Shown: piece by piece, positions 35,467 through 45,436 of the stretch | Layout: each line of letters opens with the position of its first letter | Numbering within the stretch: the first letter of the stretch is position 1 | Assembly: GCF_003610735.1 (NCBI RefSeq) | Contig: NZ_RAQM01000010.1 | Span: 62,001 to 126,000 of the forward strand | From: Tenacibaculum lutimaris | Lineage (GTDB): Bacteria; Bacteroidota; Bacteroidia; Flavobacteriales; Flavobacteriaceae | DNA: 64,000 nt | Direction: 5' to 3' | The notes under the pieces: generated by a model | Told to the model about the DNA's origin: nothing | The model's database searches: none | What the model saw: only the letters and a program-made list of their open reading frames with translations | Position numbers and translations under genes: made by a program

Positions 35467-36972
35467 CTACTTCACATACCTTTTAACAAGGTTATTGATT
35501 TGTTCTGAAATAGACATTTTAACAACTATAGCCACATAAACAGCTATAATAATTATACTTTTTAACAGAATGTTTACTATTGGATGAATAGGAAAGTCCA
35601 AAACATAAAACTCAGAAACTGAAAAGTTCCAGAAGTTAAATCCTAAAAACATAATTAAGATAATTACAATCATTAAAAATGTTTTATTTGTAAATGGTGT
35701 CATATTAAACTTTTCTTTAACAAACCACAGTTTATAAATATTAAATACTACAACTGTTATTAAAGTTGCTAAAGCCAATCCTTCTGTTCCCATACCTAAA
35801 CTATTGTAAAAATAATCGTTTAAAAAATACACTGATAACGCCATTCCCACTCCTACTGGTAACGTAATACGGTAAAACTTAGAATTACTAATGATGGCTC
35901 CGTTACTTCCTAAAGACATTAAAAATAGCTTAGCTGATGATATTAACAACACCACTAAAGCACCTCCATCTGCATAATTTTTATTAGGCATTAACCTAAA
36001 CAACTCTTCAACATTGCAGTTCACTAACACATAGAATAAACCACCTATCAATAAAAGATTAATCGAACTTTTCTTATATAAATTTTCTGTTTCTATAGAG
36101 TTATTTTCATTAAGTGCCTTAGAGGTCAAAGGCTGTAATATTTGTCCCATTGCCCTACTTGGAGCTTCAATAAAAGAACCAATAAAAACTGCTACCGTAT
36201 AATAAGCGGCTTTTTCAAAACCTTCTTTACCAGGAATCATTACTTTGTCTATATCTAAAATAATTGCCCCTGCACTTCCTGCTAAAATGATATAAAATGT
36301 ATAGCGTAATACTTCTTTAATATTATCAGGTAACGAAAAAGAAAACTTTGGTGTATATAAACGAAATGCATAAATCATCATTAAAAAAGTTCTTAAAATA
36401 TATGCTATCGACATATAAATTAGAAATTCTTCTTTTGTGATAAATTGAAAAAACACTGCAATCAACATTACCATTACAGCTACTCTGTTATATAACTCCT
36501 TTAAAACATTTCCAAAAACCGATTGCATTTGTACTCTAGCCCATGAATAAAACACTTCAAAATAAGCTGTACAAACCGCTATTATGTATATATAAATTGT
36601 GTAGTTTTCAATAACTAAATTTTCTTTTGAATTGCTTTTAGCAACATAATGCATTATCCAATTATGAAAGTAATCCCAAAAATATCCTATAGGAATAGCA
36701 ATCAAAAGCGGTAGAAAAATTACAGAACTTAAAAACTTATCTTGTTCATTTTTTGAGGTATACGCTGAAAAAAACTTGATAATCGTAAAATGGACACCAA
36801 AAGCTGTAATTGGCATAATTAAGTTAGATGCCGAAAATACGTAGGTTGCTAATCCATAATATTCATCACCTAAAAAACGTGTGTATAAAACCAAGGTATT
36901 AATACCTCCAATTAAAAAACCTAAATAGATTATTAACGTGTTTTTGAACGATTGTTTAAATACAATTCCCAA
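35467..36972 (-). CDS. polysaccharide flippase (Wzx/MVF-like oligosaccharide transporter)
   Basis: 501 residues with 12-14 hydrophobic membrane helices across the whole chain (TLIIYLGFLIGGINTLVLYTR at the start, VYVAIVVKMSISEQINN near the end). The pattern is of the polysaccharide biosynthesis/MATE-like flippases that move lipid-linked glycan across the inner membrane. Last gene of a minus-strand cluster with wecB, two glycosyltransferases and a methyltransferase, 4 nt after wecB. Substrate is presumably the glycan made by this cluster (inference). Confidence 0.88.
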   Translation of the reverse strand: MGIVFKQSFKNTLIIYLGFLIGGINTLVLYTRFLGDEYYGLATYVFSASNLIMPITAFGVHFTIIKFFSAYTSKNEQDKFLSSVIFLPLLIAIPIGYFWDYFHNWIMHYVAKSNSKENLVIENYTIYIYIIAVCTAYFEVFYSWARVQMQSVFGNVLKELYNRVAVMVMLIAVFFQFITKEEFLIYMSIAYILRTFLMMIYAFRLYTPKFSFSLPDNIKEVLRYTFYIILAGSAGAIILDIDKVMIPGKEGFEKAAYYTVAVFIGSFIEAPSRAMGQILQPLTSKALNENNSIETENLYKKSSINLLLIGGLFYVLVNCNVEELFRLMPNKNYADGGALVVLLISSAKLFLMSLGSNGAIISNSKFYRITLPVGVGMALSVYFLNDYFYNSLGMGTEGLALATLITVVVFNIYKLWFVKEKFNMTPFTNKTFLMIVIILIMFLGFNFWNFSVSEFYVLDFPIHPIVNILLKSIIIIAVYVAIVVKMSISEQINNLVKRYVK

Positions 36973-36976
36973 AGTA

Positions 36977-38059
36977 TTATTGAATTAGTTTTTTTATTGA
37001 TTGATATATTTTTTCTCCTACATTATTTCCATACAATTCTTCTTCAAAACTTTTATTTAAAGTTAAAAACTGATTGAAATCTTTCACCAAAACCTTAGTA
37101 TTAGTACCTGAAATAGTTGCATATCCATTTTCTTCAAGCTCTTTCCATTCGGTTTCTTCACGAGCTATTACACAAAACTTTTTATTAAAGAAAGCCTCTT
37201 TTTGCAATCCACCACTATCTGTAATTACCATACTACAATTTTTCAATAATTCTAACATTGAAAAATATCCCACAGGATCAATAAACTTGATGTTCGGTTG
37301 TAATTGATACTTCTCCAACATTTTTTTTGTTCTAGGATGTAAAGGAAGTATAACTTGTTTTGTTTTGTGAATTTCTTCTAAAGCTGAAAAAACATTAGCT
37401 AATTTTTCTTTGTCATCTGTATTCTCTTGTCGATGAATTGTCGCTAGTACGAATTCGTTTTTAACTAAATTCAAATCATTTATTATGGTAGATTTTTCTT
37501 CGGAAACCTTGCTGTAAAATTCTACAGCGTCTTTCATTATATCACCATGTCTTTCTACAAGAGTTTTAAACCCATTAAAACCTTCATTTTTTAAATTTGA
37601 TACAGCTATTTCTGTCGGACAACTTAATAAATCTGCTATTCTATCTGTTAAAATTCGATTTACCTCTTCTGGCATTTGCATGTTAAAAGAACGTAATCCT
37701 GCTTCAATATGCACAACTTTAACATCAAGTTTTTTAGCTGCTAAAGCCCCAGCTAATGTAGAGTTTGTATCACCATACACAACTACTGCTTCTGGTTTTT
37801 CATCAAGTAAAATCTCTTCGATTTTTTCTAACATTTGACCAGTCATCGCTCCGTGATTCAATCCATTAATGTTAAGATTGTATTTCGGTTTCGGAATTTG
37901 CATTTCTTCAAAAAAAACAGCGCTCATATTAGCATCAAAATGTTGCCCTGTATGCACTATTATTTCTTCAATTTCATTATGCTTTTTAATTACTCTACTT
38001 AACACAGCTCCTTTAACAAACTGCGGACGAGCACCTAATATAGTTACTATTTTTTTCAA
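36977..38059 (-). CDS. wecB: UDP-N-acetylglucosamine 2-epimerase (non-hydrolysing)
   Basis: 360 residues. Converts UDP-GlcNAc to UDP-ManNAc for surface polysaccharide. Conserved blocks: GARPQFVK (about 8-15), HTGQHFD (about 36-42), VYGDTNSTLAGALAA, HIEAGLRSF (about 113-121), MPEEVNRI, and TDSGGLQKEAFF (about 284-295). It starts 4 nt before the end of the upstream glycosyltransferase (ATGA overlap), so translation is coupled. Confident family call. Confidence 0.95.
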   Translation of the reverse strand: MKKIVTILGARPQFVKGAVLSRVIKKHNEIEEIIVHTGQHFDANMSAVFFEEMQIPKPKYNLNINGLNHGAMTGQMLEKIEEILLDEKPEAVVVYGDTNSTLAGALAAKKLDVKVVHIEAGLRSFNMQMPEEVNRILTDRIADLLSCPTEIAVSNLKNEGFNGFKTLVERHGDIMKDAVEFYSKVSEEKSTIINDLNLVKNEFVLATIHRQENTDDKEKLANVFSALEEIHKTKQVILPLHPRTKKMLEKYQLQPNIKFIDPVGYFSMLELLKNCSMVITDSGGLQKEAFFNKKFCVIAREETEWKELEENGYATISGTNTKVLVKDFNQFLTLNKSFEEELYGNNVGEKIYQSIKKLIQ

Positions 38060-39336
38060 GAATTAACGACTTGTTTAAGTATAATAGACAATTGTTCTGT
38101 TAATTTTTTTCGATGATATTGTGTTATATCCTTAGAAGCTACTTGCAGATCACCTTTTTTATAATCAGCATACAACTGCATAATTTCTTTCTTCATTTTA
38201 GCTTTATCATCAAAATCAACTATGGTTCCTGCATTAGTTTTAGTTAAAATTTCAGCTAAATCTCCGTCTTCAGGACCAACTGCTAAGATAGGACGTTTTG
38301 CTTGTAAATATTCAAAAATTTTACCTGTTATAATTCCTTTAGCACTTGGCACTTTATTTACCGCCAATAATAAAACTTGTGATGCTTTTTGATGTTCTTG
38401 CACTTCACTATGAGGTACGTAGGCTATTCTTGTAATATTTTTAAACTGATATTTAGCTAACTCCTCCTCTACCTCATTTGCTATGTTACCTATTAATTTT
38501 ATTTCTAAATCTTCTGAAAACTCAGCGTTTTCTTGACTCAATTCTGATAATGTTTCCCAAACTATTTTTGGATTCCTATCAGCATTCATCAAACCTATAT
38601 GCGTAATTGAAAATTTCTCATCAAGCTTCACTTCTATTTCTTTTTGCTCTTCGGAATCATAACCATTTGTGATAACGTGAATATTGTTTGAAAATTTTTC
38701 GTAATTTTTTTTCATGGTTTCACCTACTACTAAAGTGACATCAGCATTAATAAGCACCTCTTGCTCTAATTGATGATGCTTAGCTCTCGATCTTTGCGTT
38801 AATGGTAATTGATGGAAATAATCTATATCTGTCCATGGATCTCTAAAATCTGCAATCCATTTTACTCCTAACTCTCTTTTAAGTTGTAACCCTATGAGAT
38901 GTAAACTATGAGGAGGTCCAGTCGTAATTATTGCTTCAATTTTATTTTCTTGCAGGTACTTTTTAAGCTTTTTAACCGAAGGTTGTATCCAAAACTTACG
39001 AGCATCAGGAATAAAATAATTAGCTCGAACATACTGCATTATCCTCCCTGCAAAACTCGGGTTTGGATCTAAAAACCCTGCACTGGTTTTAGCTCCTTTT
39101 TTCTTAAAAATTGAAAATAGATTATTAGGCTCCCATATTGGATTTTTAACCACTTCTATTCCTTCAGGTATATCTTTCTCTAAAGAAACATCAGTAATTG
39201 GGTAGTTTGCCTCATCTACTGTAAAAATTACAGGTTCAATATTAAAATCTCGTAAGTATTTTACAAACTTTAACCAACGTTGCACTCCAGATCCTCCTGC
39301 AGGTGCCCAATAATATGTTATAATTAATACTTTCAA
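38056..39336 (-). CDS. glycosyltransferase, family 4-like
   Basis: 426 residues, GT-B fold. N-terminal MKVLIITYYWAPAGGSGVQRWLKFVKYL is typical of GT4-like N-domains; WIADFRDPW (about 170-178) and, in the C-domain, KGIITGKIFEYLQAKRPILAV (the donor-binding E-x7-E-like region) follow. Adds a sugar to the growing glycan in the cytoplasm; donor and acceptor unknown. It overlaps wecB by 4 nt and follows the next glycosyltransferase by 1 nt. Confidence 0.87.
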   Translation of the reverse strand: MKVLIITYYWAPAGGSGVQRWLKFVKYLRDFNIEPVIFTVDEANYPITDVSLEKDIPEGIEVVKNPIWEPNNLFSIFKKKGAKTSAGFLDPNPSFAGRIMQYVRANYFIPDARKFWIQPSVKKLKKYLQENKIEAIITTGPPHSLHLIGLQLKRELGVKWIADFRDPWTDIDYFHQLPLTQRSRAKHHQLEQEVLINADVTLVVGETMKKNYEKFSNNIHVITNGYDSEEQKEIEVKLDEKFSITHIGLMNADRNPKIVWETLSELSQENAEFSEDLEIKLIGNIANEVEEELAKYQFKNITRIAYVPHSEVQEHQKASQVLLLAVNKVPSAKGIITGKIFEYLQAKRPILAVGPEDGDLAEILTKTNAGTIVDFDDKAKMKKEIMQLYADYKKGDLQVASKDITQYHRKKLTEQLSIILKQVVNS

Positions 39337-39337
39337 G

Positions 39338-40510
39338 TTAAAAGCTATTGTATAGATTCACCAATTCTTTAGAAGTTTTATTCCATGTAAATTCACTTCG
39401 AATAAAAGCTCCTCCGTTTTTTCCTAATTCTTTTCTCAGCAGCTCATCTTTGTATAACCTCAATACTTTATCGGTAAAATCTTCTACGTTTTTTGCTTCA
39501 TGAACCAATCCTGCATTTACTTTTTCTACTATATTTTTTTGCGCTGTTGCATCACTTACTAATAAAGGTTTTCTCAAACTCATATATTGAAATAATTTAT
39601 TAGCATGTGTCGTATCGTGATGTAAATTTCTATGTAAAGGTGATAAACAAACATCACTATGCTTTATATACTTAGGAAATGTAGTTTCTTCCTGCCATCC
39701 TTCAAAACTTACTTGTTTTTCAACTTTTAATTCTTCGGATAGTTTTTTTAATTCGGCATTAACACTTCCTACAATTACTAATTGAATATTTTCTATTTCT
39801 TTTTTTAACGTTGGTAAACTTTTAATTGCCGTTGCTAAACCTCTTCTTTCACCTGTATCTCCTATGTATAATAGCTTAAAAGTATCTTTTTCAGTTCTTT
39901 CATCTAAACCCTCGTCCTCTTCAAAAAAAGATTTTCTAACTGTATTAGGAACTACAACAACTTTATCAGAATTTATGCTAGTCCTTTTACACACTTCTTC
40001 TTTTGCTTCTTCAGTAACAACAATTACGTTATCTACATTTTTCACAAACTCTTCTTCTTTCTGTTGCCATTTTTTGGGAGATATCAACACACTTTGCGGG
40101 AACTTTTTTAAATGAGGGTAAAACTTCATGATCTGAGGTCTGTTCTCATGCAAATCTAACACTACAGGAAGTTCCTTTTTTTTACAAGCATTCAAAACTG
40201 CTTCTGCAACAACCATATCGTGTATGTGAATCACTTCAATAGAAAATTTCTCAAGAAAATGAACTATCTTTTTCTTCATTAAAGTAGAATATAATGGAAT
40301 TGTATACGCCAAAGCCGATAGTTTATATTCTAAAGTATTTGATTTATACCTTTTAACTTGAATTCCGTCTATTACTTCTTCTGAAGATTGATTTGAGTAA
40401 GTTAGACTAAACAAAAAAACCTCGTGCCCTGATTTAATTAATTCGATTGCTTCATTATGCACTCTTGGATCAGGAGGAAATGTTTTGTCTAAAATCATTC
40501 CTATTCTCAT
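39338..40510 (-). CDS. glycosyltransferase, family 4
   Basis: 390 residues, GT-B fold: MRIGMILDKTFPPDPRVHNEAIELIKSGHEV at the N-terminus, then IHIHDMVVAEAVL and VVLDLHENRP, and the donor-binding half with LLYIGDTGERRGL (about 213-225) and THANKLFQYMSLRKPLLVS (about 302-320). Transfers an activated sugar in the polysaccharide cluster; specificity unknown. Its ATG overlaps the end of the methyltransferase gene by 4 nt. Confidence 0.88.
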   Translation of the reverse strand: MRIGMILDKTFPPDPRVHNEAIELIKSGHEVFLFSLTYSNQSSEEVIDGIQVKRYKSNTLEYKLSALAYTIPLYSTLMKKKIVHFLEKFSIEVIHIHDMVVAEAVLNACKKKELPVVLDLHENRPQIMKFYPHLKKFPQSVLISPKKWQQKEEEFVKNVDNVIVVTEEAKEEVCKRTSINSDKVVVVPNTVRKSFFEEDEGLDERTEKDTFKLLYIGDTGERRGLATAIKSLPTLKKEIENIQLVIVGSVNAELKKLSEELKVEKQVSFEGWQEETTFPKYIKHSDVCLSPLHRNLHHDTTHANKLFQYMSLRKPLLVSDATAQKNIVEKVNAGLVHEAKNVEDFTDKVLRLYKDELLRKELGKNGGAFIRSEFTWNKTSKELVNLYNSF

Positions 40511-41034
40511 TTCAAAGTCTTTTTTTCAGCAAAAACAGCGTAATACCTTGGGGTATATTTTCTTAAAATAGGTCTCACTCCTAATTTATTAATCGGACTT
40601 GTCCATTTTTGTGTATCTACTATATTCCAACCAGATTTTTCTAACAACCAATCGTATTGCCAATCTTCAAACTCGTGGTAATGCCTATCCCACATATCTG
40701 TTTTACTTCTATAAGCACTCGTAAACCACAACTTTAAAGGAACGGTAGTAATAATCTTTGTTGCTTCTATTTCTCTTAATACATTAAAAGGAGCTAACAA
40801 ATGTTCAAAAATTTCAAAAGCTGTTACTGCATCAACTTTATGCTCTTTCACTATATGAGGCAACACATCTAAATCTTCTCCATTAGTATTGTAAACCGTA
40901 TATCCGTTTTCTTCCATTATTTCAGAAAAAGGGTTACGAACTCCTAAATCTAATATCGTTGCTGGAGCAGGAAGATGTTTTTGTAAAAACTCAAGCGTAT
41001 GGTCGTATCTCTTTTTTGGTAGTTTAGAATACAT
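40507..41034 (-). CDS. class I SAM-dependent methyltransferase-like protein
   Basis: 175 residues. ATILDLGVRNPFSEIMEENGY (about 20-40) resembles the SAM-binding loop (motif I, though lacking the usual G-x-G), VDAVTAFEIFEHLLAPFNVLREI (about 69-91) is the H-containing motif typical of small methyltransferases, then WDRHYHEFEDWQYDWLLEKSGW. First gene of the polysaccharide unit; probably modifies a sugar or lipid-linked glycan, but no substrate is evident. Confidence 0.8.
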   Translation of the reverse strand: MYSKLPKKRYDHTLEFLQKHLPAPATILDLGVRNPFSEIMEENGYTVYNTNGEDLDVLPHIVKEHKVDAVTAFEIFEHLLAPFNVLREIEATKIITTVPLKLWFTSAYRSKTDMWDRHYHEFEDWQYDWLLEKSGWNIVDTQKWTSPINKLGVRPILRKYTPRYYAVFAEKKTLK

Positions 41035-41050
41035 AAAATTTATTTTAAAA

Positions 41051-41058
41051 CAAATGTA
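41051..41058 (-). promoter_or_regulatory. -7 element of the polysaccharide operon promoter
   Basis: Minus-strand TACATTTG (41058-41051), exact TAnnTTTG match, 16 nt before the methyltransferase ATG. No clear -33 element. Confidence 0.5.
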
Positions 41059-41120
41059 TTATTATTTTACCATTCTAAGTAATAGAAGTAAAAATACGTT
41101 TTGAGAGGTATTAAAAACAT

Positions 41121-41201
41121 AAAAGCGAAGGCAAATCCCTCGCTTTTAACTTTTTAATTTTCCATAGCAATCCGTACATTTATTACATGTACTTTTTACT
41201 T
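41121..41201 (-). ncRNA. candidate small RNA on the minus strand upstream of the polysaccharide operon
   Basis: Minus-strand TATGTTTG (41213-41206) would start an RNA near 41201. It contains a hairpin GTACAT/ATGTAC (around 41192-41174) and ends in a terminator-like hairpin with AAAAGCGA/TCGCTTTT arms (41147-41121). No ORF. The terminator cannot belong to an annotated gene on the minus strand, since none lies upstream of it on that strand within the gap. It could instead serve plus-strand read-through. The rest of 41035-41343 holds only promoters. Confidence 0.4.
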
Positions 41202-41279
41202 ACTGCAAACATATTGTTGTTTTAGATATGAAAAAAACACTATATACCCTATTTTATAAAAAGCACGACTAAAAAATGT

Positions 41280-41287
41280 TATATTTG
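41280..41287 (+). promoter_or_regulatory. -7 element of the TPR-AraC gene promoter
   Basis: TATATTTG, exact TAnnTTTG match, 57 nt before the ATG at 41344. A half-palindrome TATTTTATAAAAAG (41250-41263) lies upstream and CTTTTTATAGAAAG (41302-41315) downstream; both resemble CTTTTTATAAAAAG of the 50.3-50.6 kb region. Confidence 0.55.
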
Positions 41288-41343
41288 GTTTTCTAACCTA
41301 TGCTTTTTATAGAAAGTATGTGTTTTTATTGATTTTACACAAA

Positions 41344-43032
41344 ATGACCAGATTTTTAATTACTATACTTATTACCTTTTCTTTTTCTACGAAAATTACT
41401 TCTCAAGTTAAAAATTTAGATTCATTTTACCTTGATAAAATCAATTATTATAAAAACATAAATAATGATAGTTTATTTTTTTATTGTAAAAAATTAGAAC
41501 AATCTGACAACATCTGCAAAAGTCTTGAAGGTTCTACTGGTAAGTCTTATGGGTTTTACCGAAAAAAAGACTACGATAAAGCTGAAAGCATATCACTCAA
41601 GGTTATTAAACAAGTTGATTCTATATTAAAGCACAAAGATCTAACCTGTCTTTTGGATAGAAAAATAGCTGCTTTAAATAGGCTTTTCTGGATTAAAAAA
41701 AATCAAGAAAAATATCAGGAAGCTTTTGCTATTCTGATACAAAAAGAAGATTTAATAGTAAACCACCCTGTTAAAGATGATGTCAACTTTAGGAATTTAC
41801 TCGGCTTGACTCTTAGTAAAGCTGTTATTAAAAATAAACTTGATATGCAGGGCAAAGCCAAAAGTATTTTGCTTCAATCATTATCAGAAGCTAAAAATCC
41901 TATTTTAAAAAACATACAAAAAGATGAATTTTTTCTTCACTGGAAAGCTAACTCTTATAATTGTCTTGGCAACACCTATGTTTCCCTAAATAATCAACAC
42001 CCGAATAAAGCTTTTCTAGACTCTGCTAATTACTATTATGACAAAGCTTATGAAGTGGCTAAAATGTTTGATCCGCCGCATAAAGATTCTGAAATTATTT
42101 ACAATTTCAGAAAAACCGAGGTGTTAATGAAACAAAACAAATATCAAAAAGCAATAGACCTTATTAATAATTATAAAAACATTAACAACGGTTACAACTA
42201 CCTTCATAGAGAATATTTTCAAAAGGCTATTTGTTTCCATAACTTGAACAATTCTGACTCAGCTGTTTATTACTCTAACAAACTTTTAAAAAATCATAAA
42301 AACTGTGAAACAAGTAAGTTAATCACTGTTTATGACATTCTTTCAAAGGAATACAACAACTTAAATAAATTAGACAGTGCCTTTAAATACTCAGCATTAA
42401 CTTTAGAACAATTTAATTTAGCTAGAAATAATAAAGACAAGACTTTTAACTTATTTTACAGCAACAACTTCAACAAAGCTCAACTACTTAATCAGGAAAT
42501 CAAAGAAAAAGAAGCTAGTAAACAAAAAAAACTCACCATTTCATTTGTTGCTCTATTAATAACTTTCTTCATTATTACTTTTTATCTATTGAAAAAAGAA
42601 AAAGAAAAAAAGAAAGAGCTTATTTTAATGATAAACAATGACAAGCCTGTAGAAACAGAAAAAAAGGAATATAATATTGATGAAGAACTAGAAAATAAGA
42701 TTTTAAATGAATTTACAAATGCTAAAAAAAATCTAGACTTTTTAAAACCTGATTTTTCTATTAACTATATTGCTGACAAATTAGAAACCAACAATACGTA
42801 TGTTTCTTTTGTTTTCAACAAACACCACGACGAGTCGTTTAAGCAATACTGTACTAAACTTAAGATTAATTATGTGGTAGAAAAACTAAAGAGCGATAAA
42901 ACCTTTAGAAAGTATTCTATTCAAGCTATTGCCGATGAAATAGGCTATACCAATGCTTCTGCTTTTACAAGAGCTTTTAAAAAGCATATTGGTGTAACAC
43001 CTTCTGCATTTTTAAAAACTCTTGACGATTAA
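41344..43032 (+). CDS. TPR-containing AraC-family regulator with membrane segment
   Basis: 562 residues from the ATG at 41344 (an in-frame GTG at 41320 gives 8 more). Signal-like N-terminus (MTRFLITILITFSFSTKITS), a long region of TPR-type helices (about 20-380), one transmembrane helix (LTISFVALLITFFIITFYLL, about 398-417) and a cytoplasmic AraC-type double HTH (about 460-560: INYIADKLETNNTYVSFVFN, IQAIADEIGYTNASAFTRAFKKHIGVTPSAF). The layout resembles hybrid one-component sensors in Flavobacteria: periplasmic TPRs sense, the HTH acts. Its stop abuts that of the convergent YfhO gene. Confidence 0.87.
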   Translation: MTRFLITILITFSFSTKITSQVKNLDSFYLDKINYYKNINNDSLFFYCKKLEQSDNICKSLEGSTGKSYGFYRKKDYDKAESISLKVIKQVDSILKHKDLTCLLDRKIAALNRLFWIKKNQEKYQEAFAILIQKEDLIVNHPVKDDVNFRNLLGLTLSKAVIKNKLDMQGKAKSILLQSLSEAKNPILKNIQKDEFFLHWKANSYNCLGNTYVSLNNQHPNKAFLDSANYYYDKAYEVAKMFDPPHKDSEIIYNFRKTEVLMKQNKYQKAIDLINNYKNINNGYNYLHREYFQKAICFHNLNNSDSAVYYSNKLLKNHKNCETSKLITVYDILSKEYNNLNKLDSAFKYSALTLEQFNLARNNKDKTFNLFYSNNFNKAQLLNQEIKEKEASKQKKLTISFVALLITFFIITFYLLKKEKEKKKELILMINNDKPVETEKKEYNIDEELENKILNEFTNAKKNLDFLKPDFSINYIADKLETNNTYVSFVFNKHHDESFKQYCTKLKINYVVEKLKSDKTFRKYSIQAIADEIGYTNASAFTRAFKKHIGVTPSAFLKTLDD

Positions 43033-45435
43033 TTAAAGCTTTTTTCTTTTACCAGACACCACAAACCAACCTATAGGCACAAGGATTAGCAATCCATAAC
43101 AGAATAACGATAATAAACTTCCTGTTTTAATAACTCTTGGTTCATATTTAAATATAATAGTGTGTTTTCCTGTAGGGATTTCCATACCTCTTAACACATA
43201 GTTTACTCTGTAATACGGAACGTTTTCACCATCAATATAAGCATTCCAACCATCTTTGTAATATATTTCAGAAAACACTGCAAACTGCTCAGAACTTGTA
43301 TTTGTCTCATATACTAATTCTGTAAGATCTTTCTTCACTAAATTGATAGTAGCTGTAGTATCTTTCTGATACGCATCTTCTCCGTTAAAATCAAACTCCT
43401 TTGTATTGATTACAGCTTCCTCTTTTGTTTTCAAACTATCTAAGGCAATAATTTCCTCATTAGCTGAAGCTACTTTCTCTAATGAGTTTACAAACCATGC
43501 ACTTCCATTTACTTCTGGGTTTTCTTGAAATTGCTCATCACTAATAATAAAATACTTGGTATTCAACATATTCAACACCTCCATATTGTTTCTTGCTATC
43601 TGATAATCAAACAATTCTTGATAACGCTTCATTTTGGCTGCATGGTACCCTCCTATTGAATTGTGGAAATATGAAGTTCTTCCATCCTGTAACGGACTTC
43701 CTCCAAAATTCGCTACACGATAATCACTTTTATCTTTTAATATTTCAATATCCGCTTTAGTCTCGGTAAATGGTTTTTCTACTCTTCTTGCTGAAGTAAA
43801 ATCCTCTTTATTTACATAATTCATATCTACCGACACCAAATCAAATAAAATTAAACCTCCTAAAGCTAACACTACAGGCACCTGCTTAAGTTTTCCTTTT
43901 AAATAAAACCATAGCATTCCTGCAACAGCTAAAACAAGCAAAAGCGAACGTAAGCTATCGTTGAACAACATTGACTTTCTATCAGCTATTATAGCGTCAA
44001 TCAACTCTGGAAGTTGTTGATAATTCGCATCACGTAATCCTTCAAAAGCAAATAAACTTGATCCGAATAATAGGAATAATAACGAGATTCCTCCTACTAT
44101 ATAGAATGCTTTTTTAACTGCTTTTTCTTTTTCTTCGGAAGAATTCTCTGACGAGAAAAATTCTTTTAATGCTAAAATTCCCAACAACGGCACACACAGT
44201 TCTGCTATTACTTGAATTGATGAAACTGCTCTAAACTTGTTGTATAACGGAACATAATCAATAAAAAAGTTTGTGACTGCCGGAAAATTCTTTCCCCAAC
44301 TCAAAACTATTGAAAATACTGTGGCTGCTACCAACCAATATTTTAAACGTCCCTTTACTAAGAAAACTCCTAAGAAAAACAAGAAGAATACTATTGCTCC
44401 TATATACGCAGGAGCTTCAACAATCGGTTGCTTCCCCCAATAGGTTAATGCTTGACTTGAATAATCTTTCGCTACACTCTTACCTGCATTCTGCTCTAAA
44501 ACTTGATAAAAATTAGAATCTTCTCCTAACCCTTCAACTGTTCCTCCTCCGGTAAAACGAGGTATTATTAAATTGAATGTTTCTGCAATTCCATAGCTAT
44601 ATTCAGTAATATATTCTTTATCTAATCCTGAAGATTTTTCTTTTGGACTTCCGTCAGGATTGATAGTCAATTCTGATTTACCTCTCGTACTATAATCAGC
44701 ATATTCTTTCATTGCCATCAACCTAGTTGAATTCGCTCCGATACCAATTAACATAGCCGCAACTAAAATTGCTGATTGCTTGAAAAATACTGATAATGTT
44801 CTCGATTTGAAGGCTTCAATAAATTCAACAACAGCTAAAATTAACAAACAAAACCCTAAATAATACGTCATTTGTGGGTGGTTCGAATATATTTCTAAAG
44901 CCATGGCTAAAGCTGTAAGTACAAACCCGAGTAAGTATCGTTTTCTAAAAATATAAATAACTCCTGCAATTACCATTGGCATGTATCCGATAGCATGTGC
45001 CTTTGCATTATGCCCTGCTCCAAAAATAATAATCAAGTAGGTTGAAAAACCAAAGGACAAGCTACCTAAAACAGCTAACTTCCAATCTACTTTTAAAGCA
45101 GTTAACAGTATGAAAAAACTTAAAAAATATAAGAAAAGATAATCGGCAGGTCGTGGTAAAAAACGAATTACTTTATCAATATAACGCACAAAATCATTCG
45201 GGTAATAAGCACTTACTTGATATGCAGGCATTCCGCTAAAAGCATTATCTAACCAGTATGGTTCTTCTCCTTTTTCTACTCTGTATTCATTAACACTTTT
45301 CGACATTCCTATAAACTGAGTAATGTCGCTTTGTTTTATTTGCTTTCCGCTTAAAACAGGGTTAAAATACAACACCGATGCTATTGCAAAAACAATAATT
45401 GCAATTGCAAACGGTAAAATCTTCTTTAAGTTCAT
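43033..45435 (-). CDS. YfhO-family large membrane protein
   Basis: 800 residues with about 12-14 membrane helices (IVFAIASVLYF near the start; PADYLFLYFLSFFILLTAL; LSLFCYGLLILVPIGWFVV at the end) and long extracytoplasmic stretches including GEDAYQKDTTATINLV. YfhO proteins are GT-C-like membrane proteins; some relatives are needed for glycosylation of lipoteichoic acid in Firmicutes, but the substrate in Bacteroidota is unknown. It begins 1 nt after the DUF4834 gene, with which it forms a unit. Confidence 0.85.
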   Translation of the reverse strand: MNLKKILPFAIAIIVFAIASVLYFNPVLSGKQIKQSDITQFIGMSKSVNEYRVEKGEEPYWLDNAFSGMPAYQVSAYYPNDFVRYIDKVIRFLPRPADYLFLYFLSFFILLTALKVDWKLAVLGSLSFGFSTYLIIIFGAGHNAKAHAIGYMPMVIAGVIYIFRKRYLLGFVLTALAMALEIYSNHPQMTYYLGFCLLILAVVEFIEAFKSRTLSVFFKQSAILVAAMLIGIGANSTRLMAMKEYADYSTRGKSELTINPDGSPKEKSSGLDKEYITEYSYGIAETFNLIIPRFTGGGTVEGLGEDSNFYQVLEQNAGKSVAKDYSSQALTYWGKQPIVEAPAYIGAIVFFLFFLGVFLVKGRLKYWLVAATVFSIVLSWGKNFPAVTNFFIDYVPLYNKFRAVSSIQVIAELCVPLLGILALKEFFSSENSSEEKEKAVKKAFYIVGGISLLFLLFGSSLFAFEGLRDANYQQLPELIDAIIADRKSMLFNDSLRSLLLVLAVAGMLWFYLKGKLKQVPVVLALGGLILFDLVSVDMNYVNKEDFTSARRVEKPFTETKADIEILKDKSDYRVANFGGSPLQDGRTSYFHNSIGGYHAAKMKRYQELFDYQIARNNMEVLNMLNTKYFIISDEQFQENPEVNGSAWFVNSLEKVASANEEIIALDSLKTKEEAVINTKEFDFNGEDAYQKDTTATINLVKKDLTELVYETNTSSEQFAVFSEIYYKDGWNAYIDGENVPYYRVNYVLRGMEIPTGKHTIIFKYEPRVIKTGSLLSLFCYGLLILVPIGWFVVSGKRKKL

Positions 45436-45436
45436 G

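Noticed and set aside
35467..41034. Polysaccharide cluster as a mobile island
   Set aside because: No integrase, tRNA, flanking repeat or clear base-composition change was seen; it looks like ordinary backbone.
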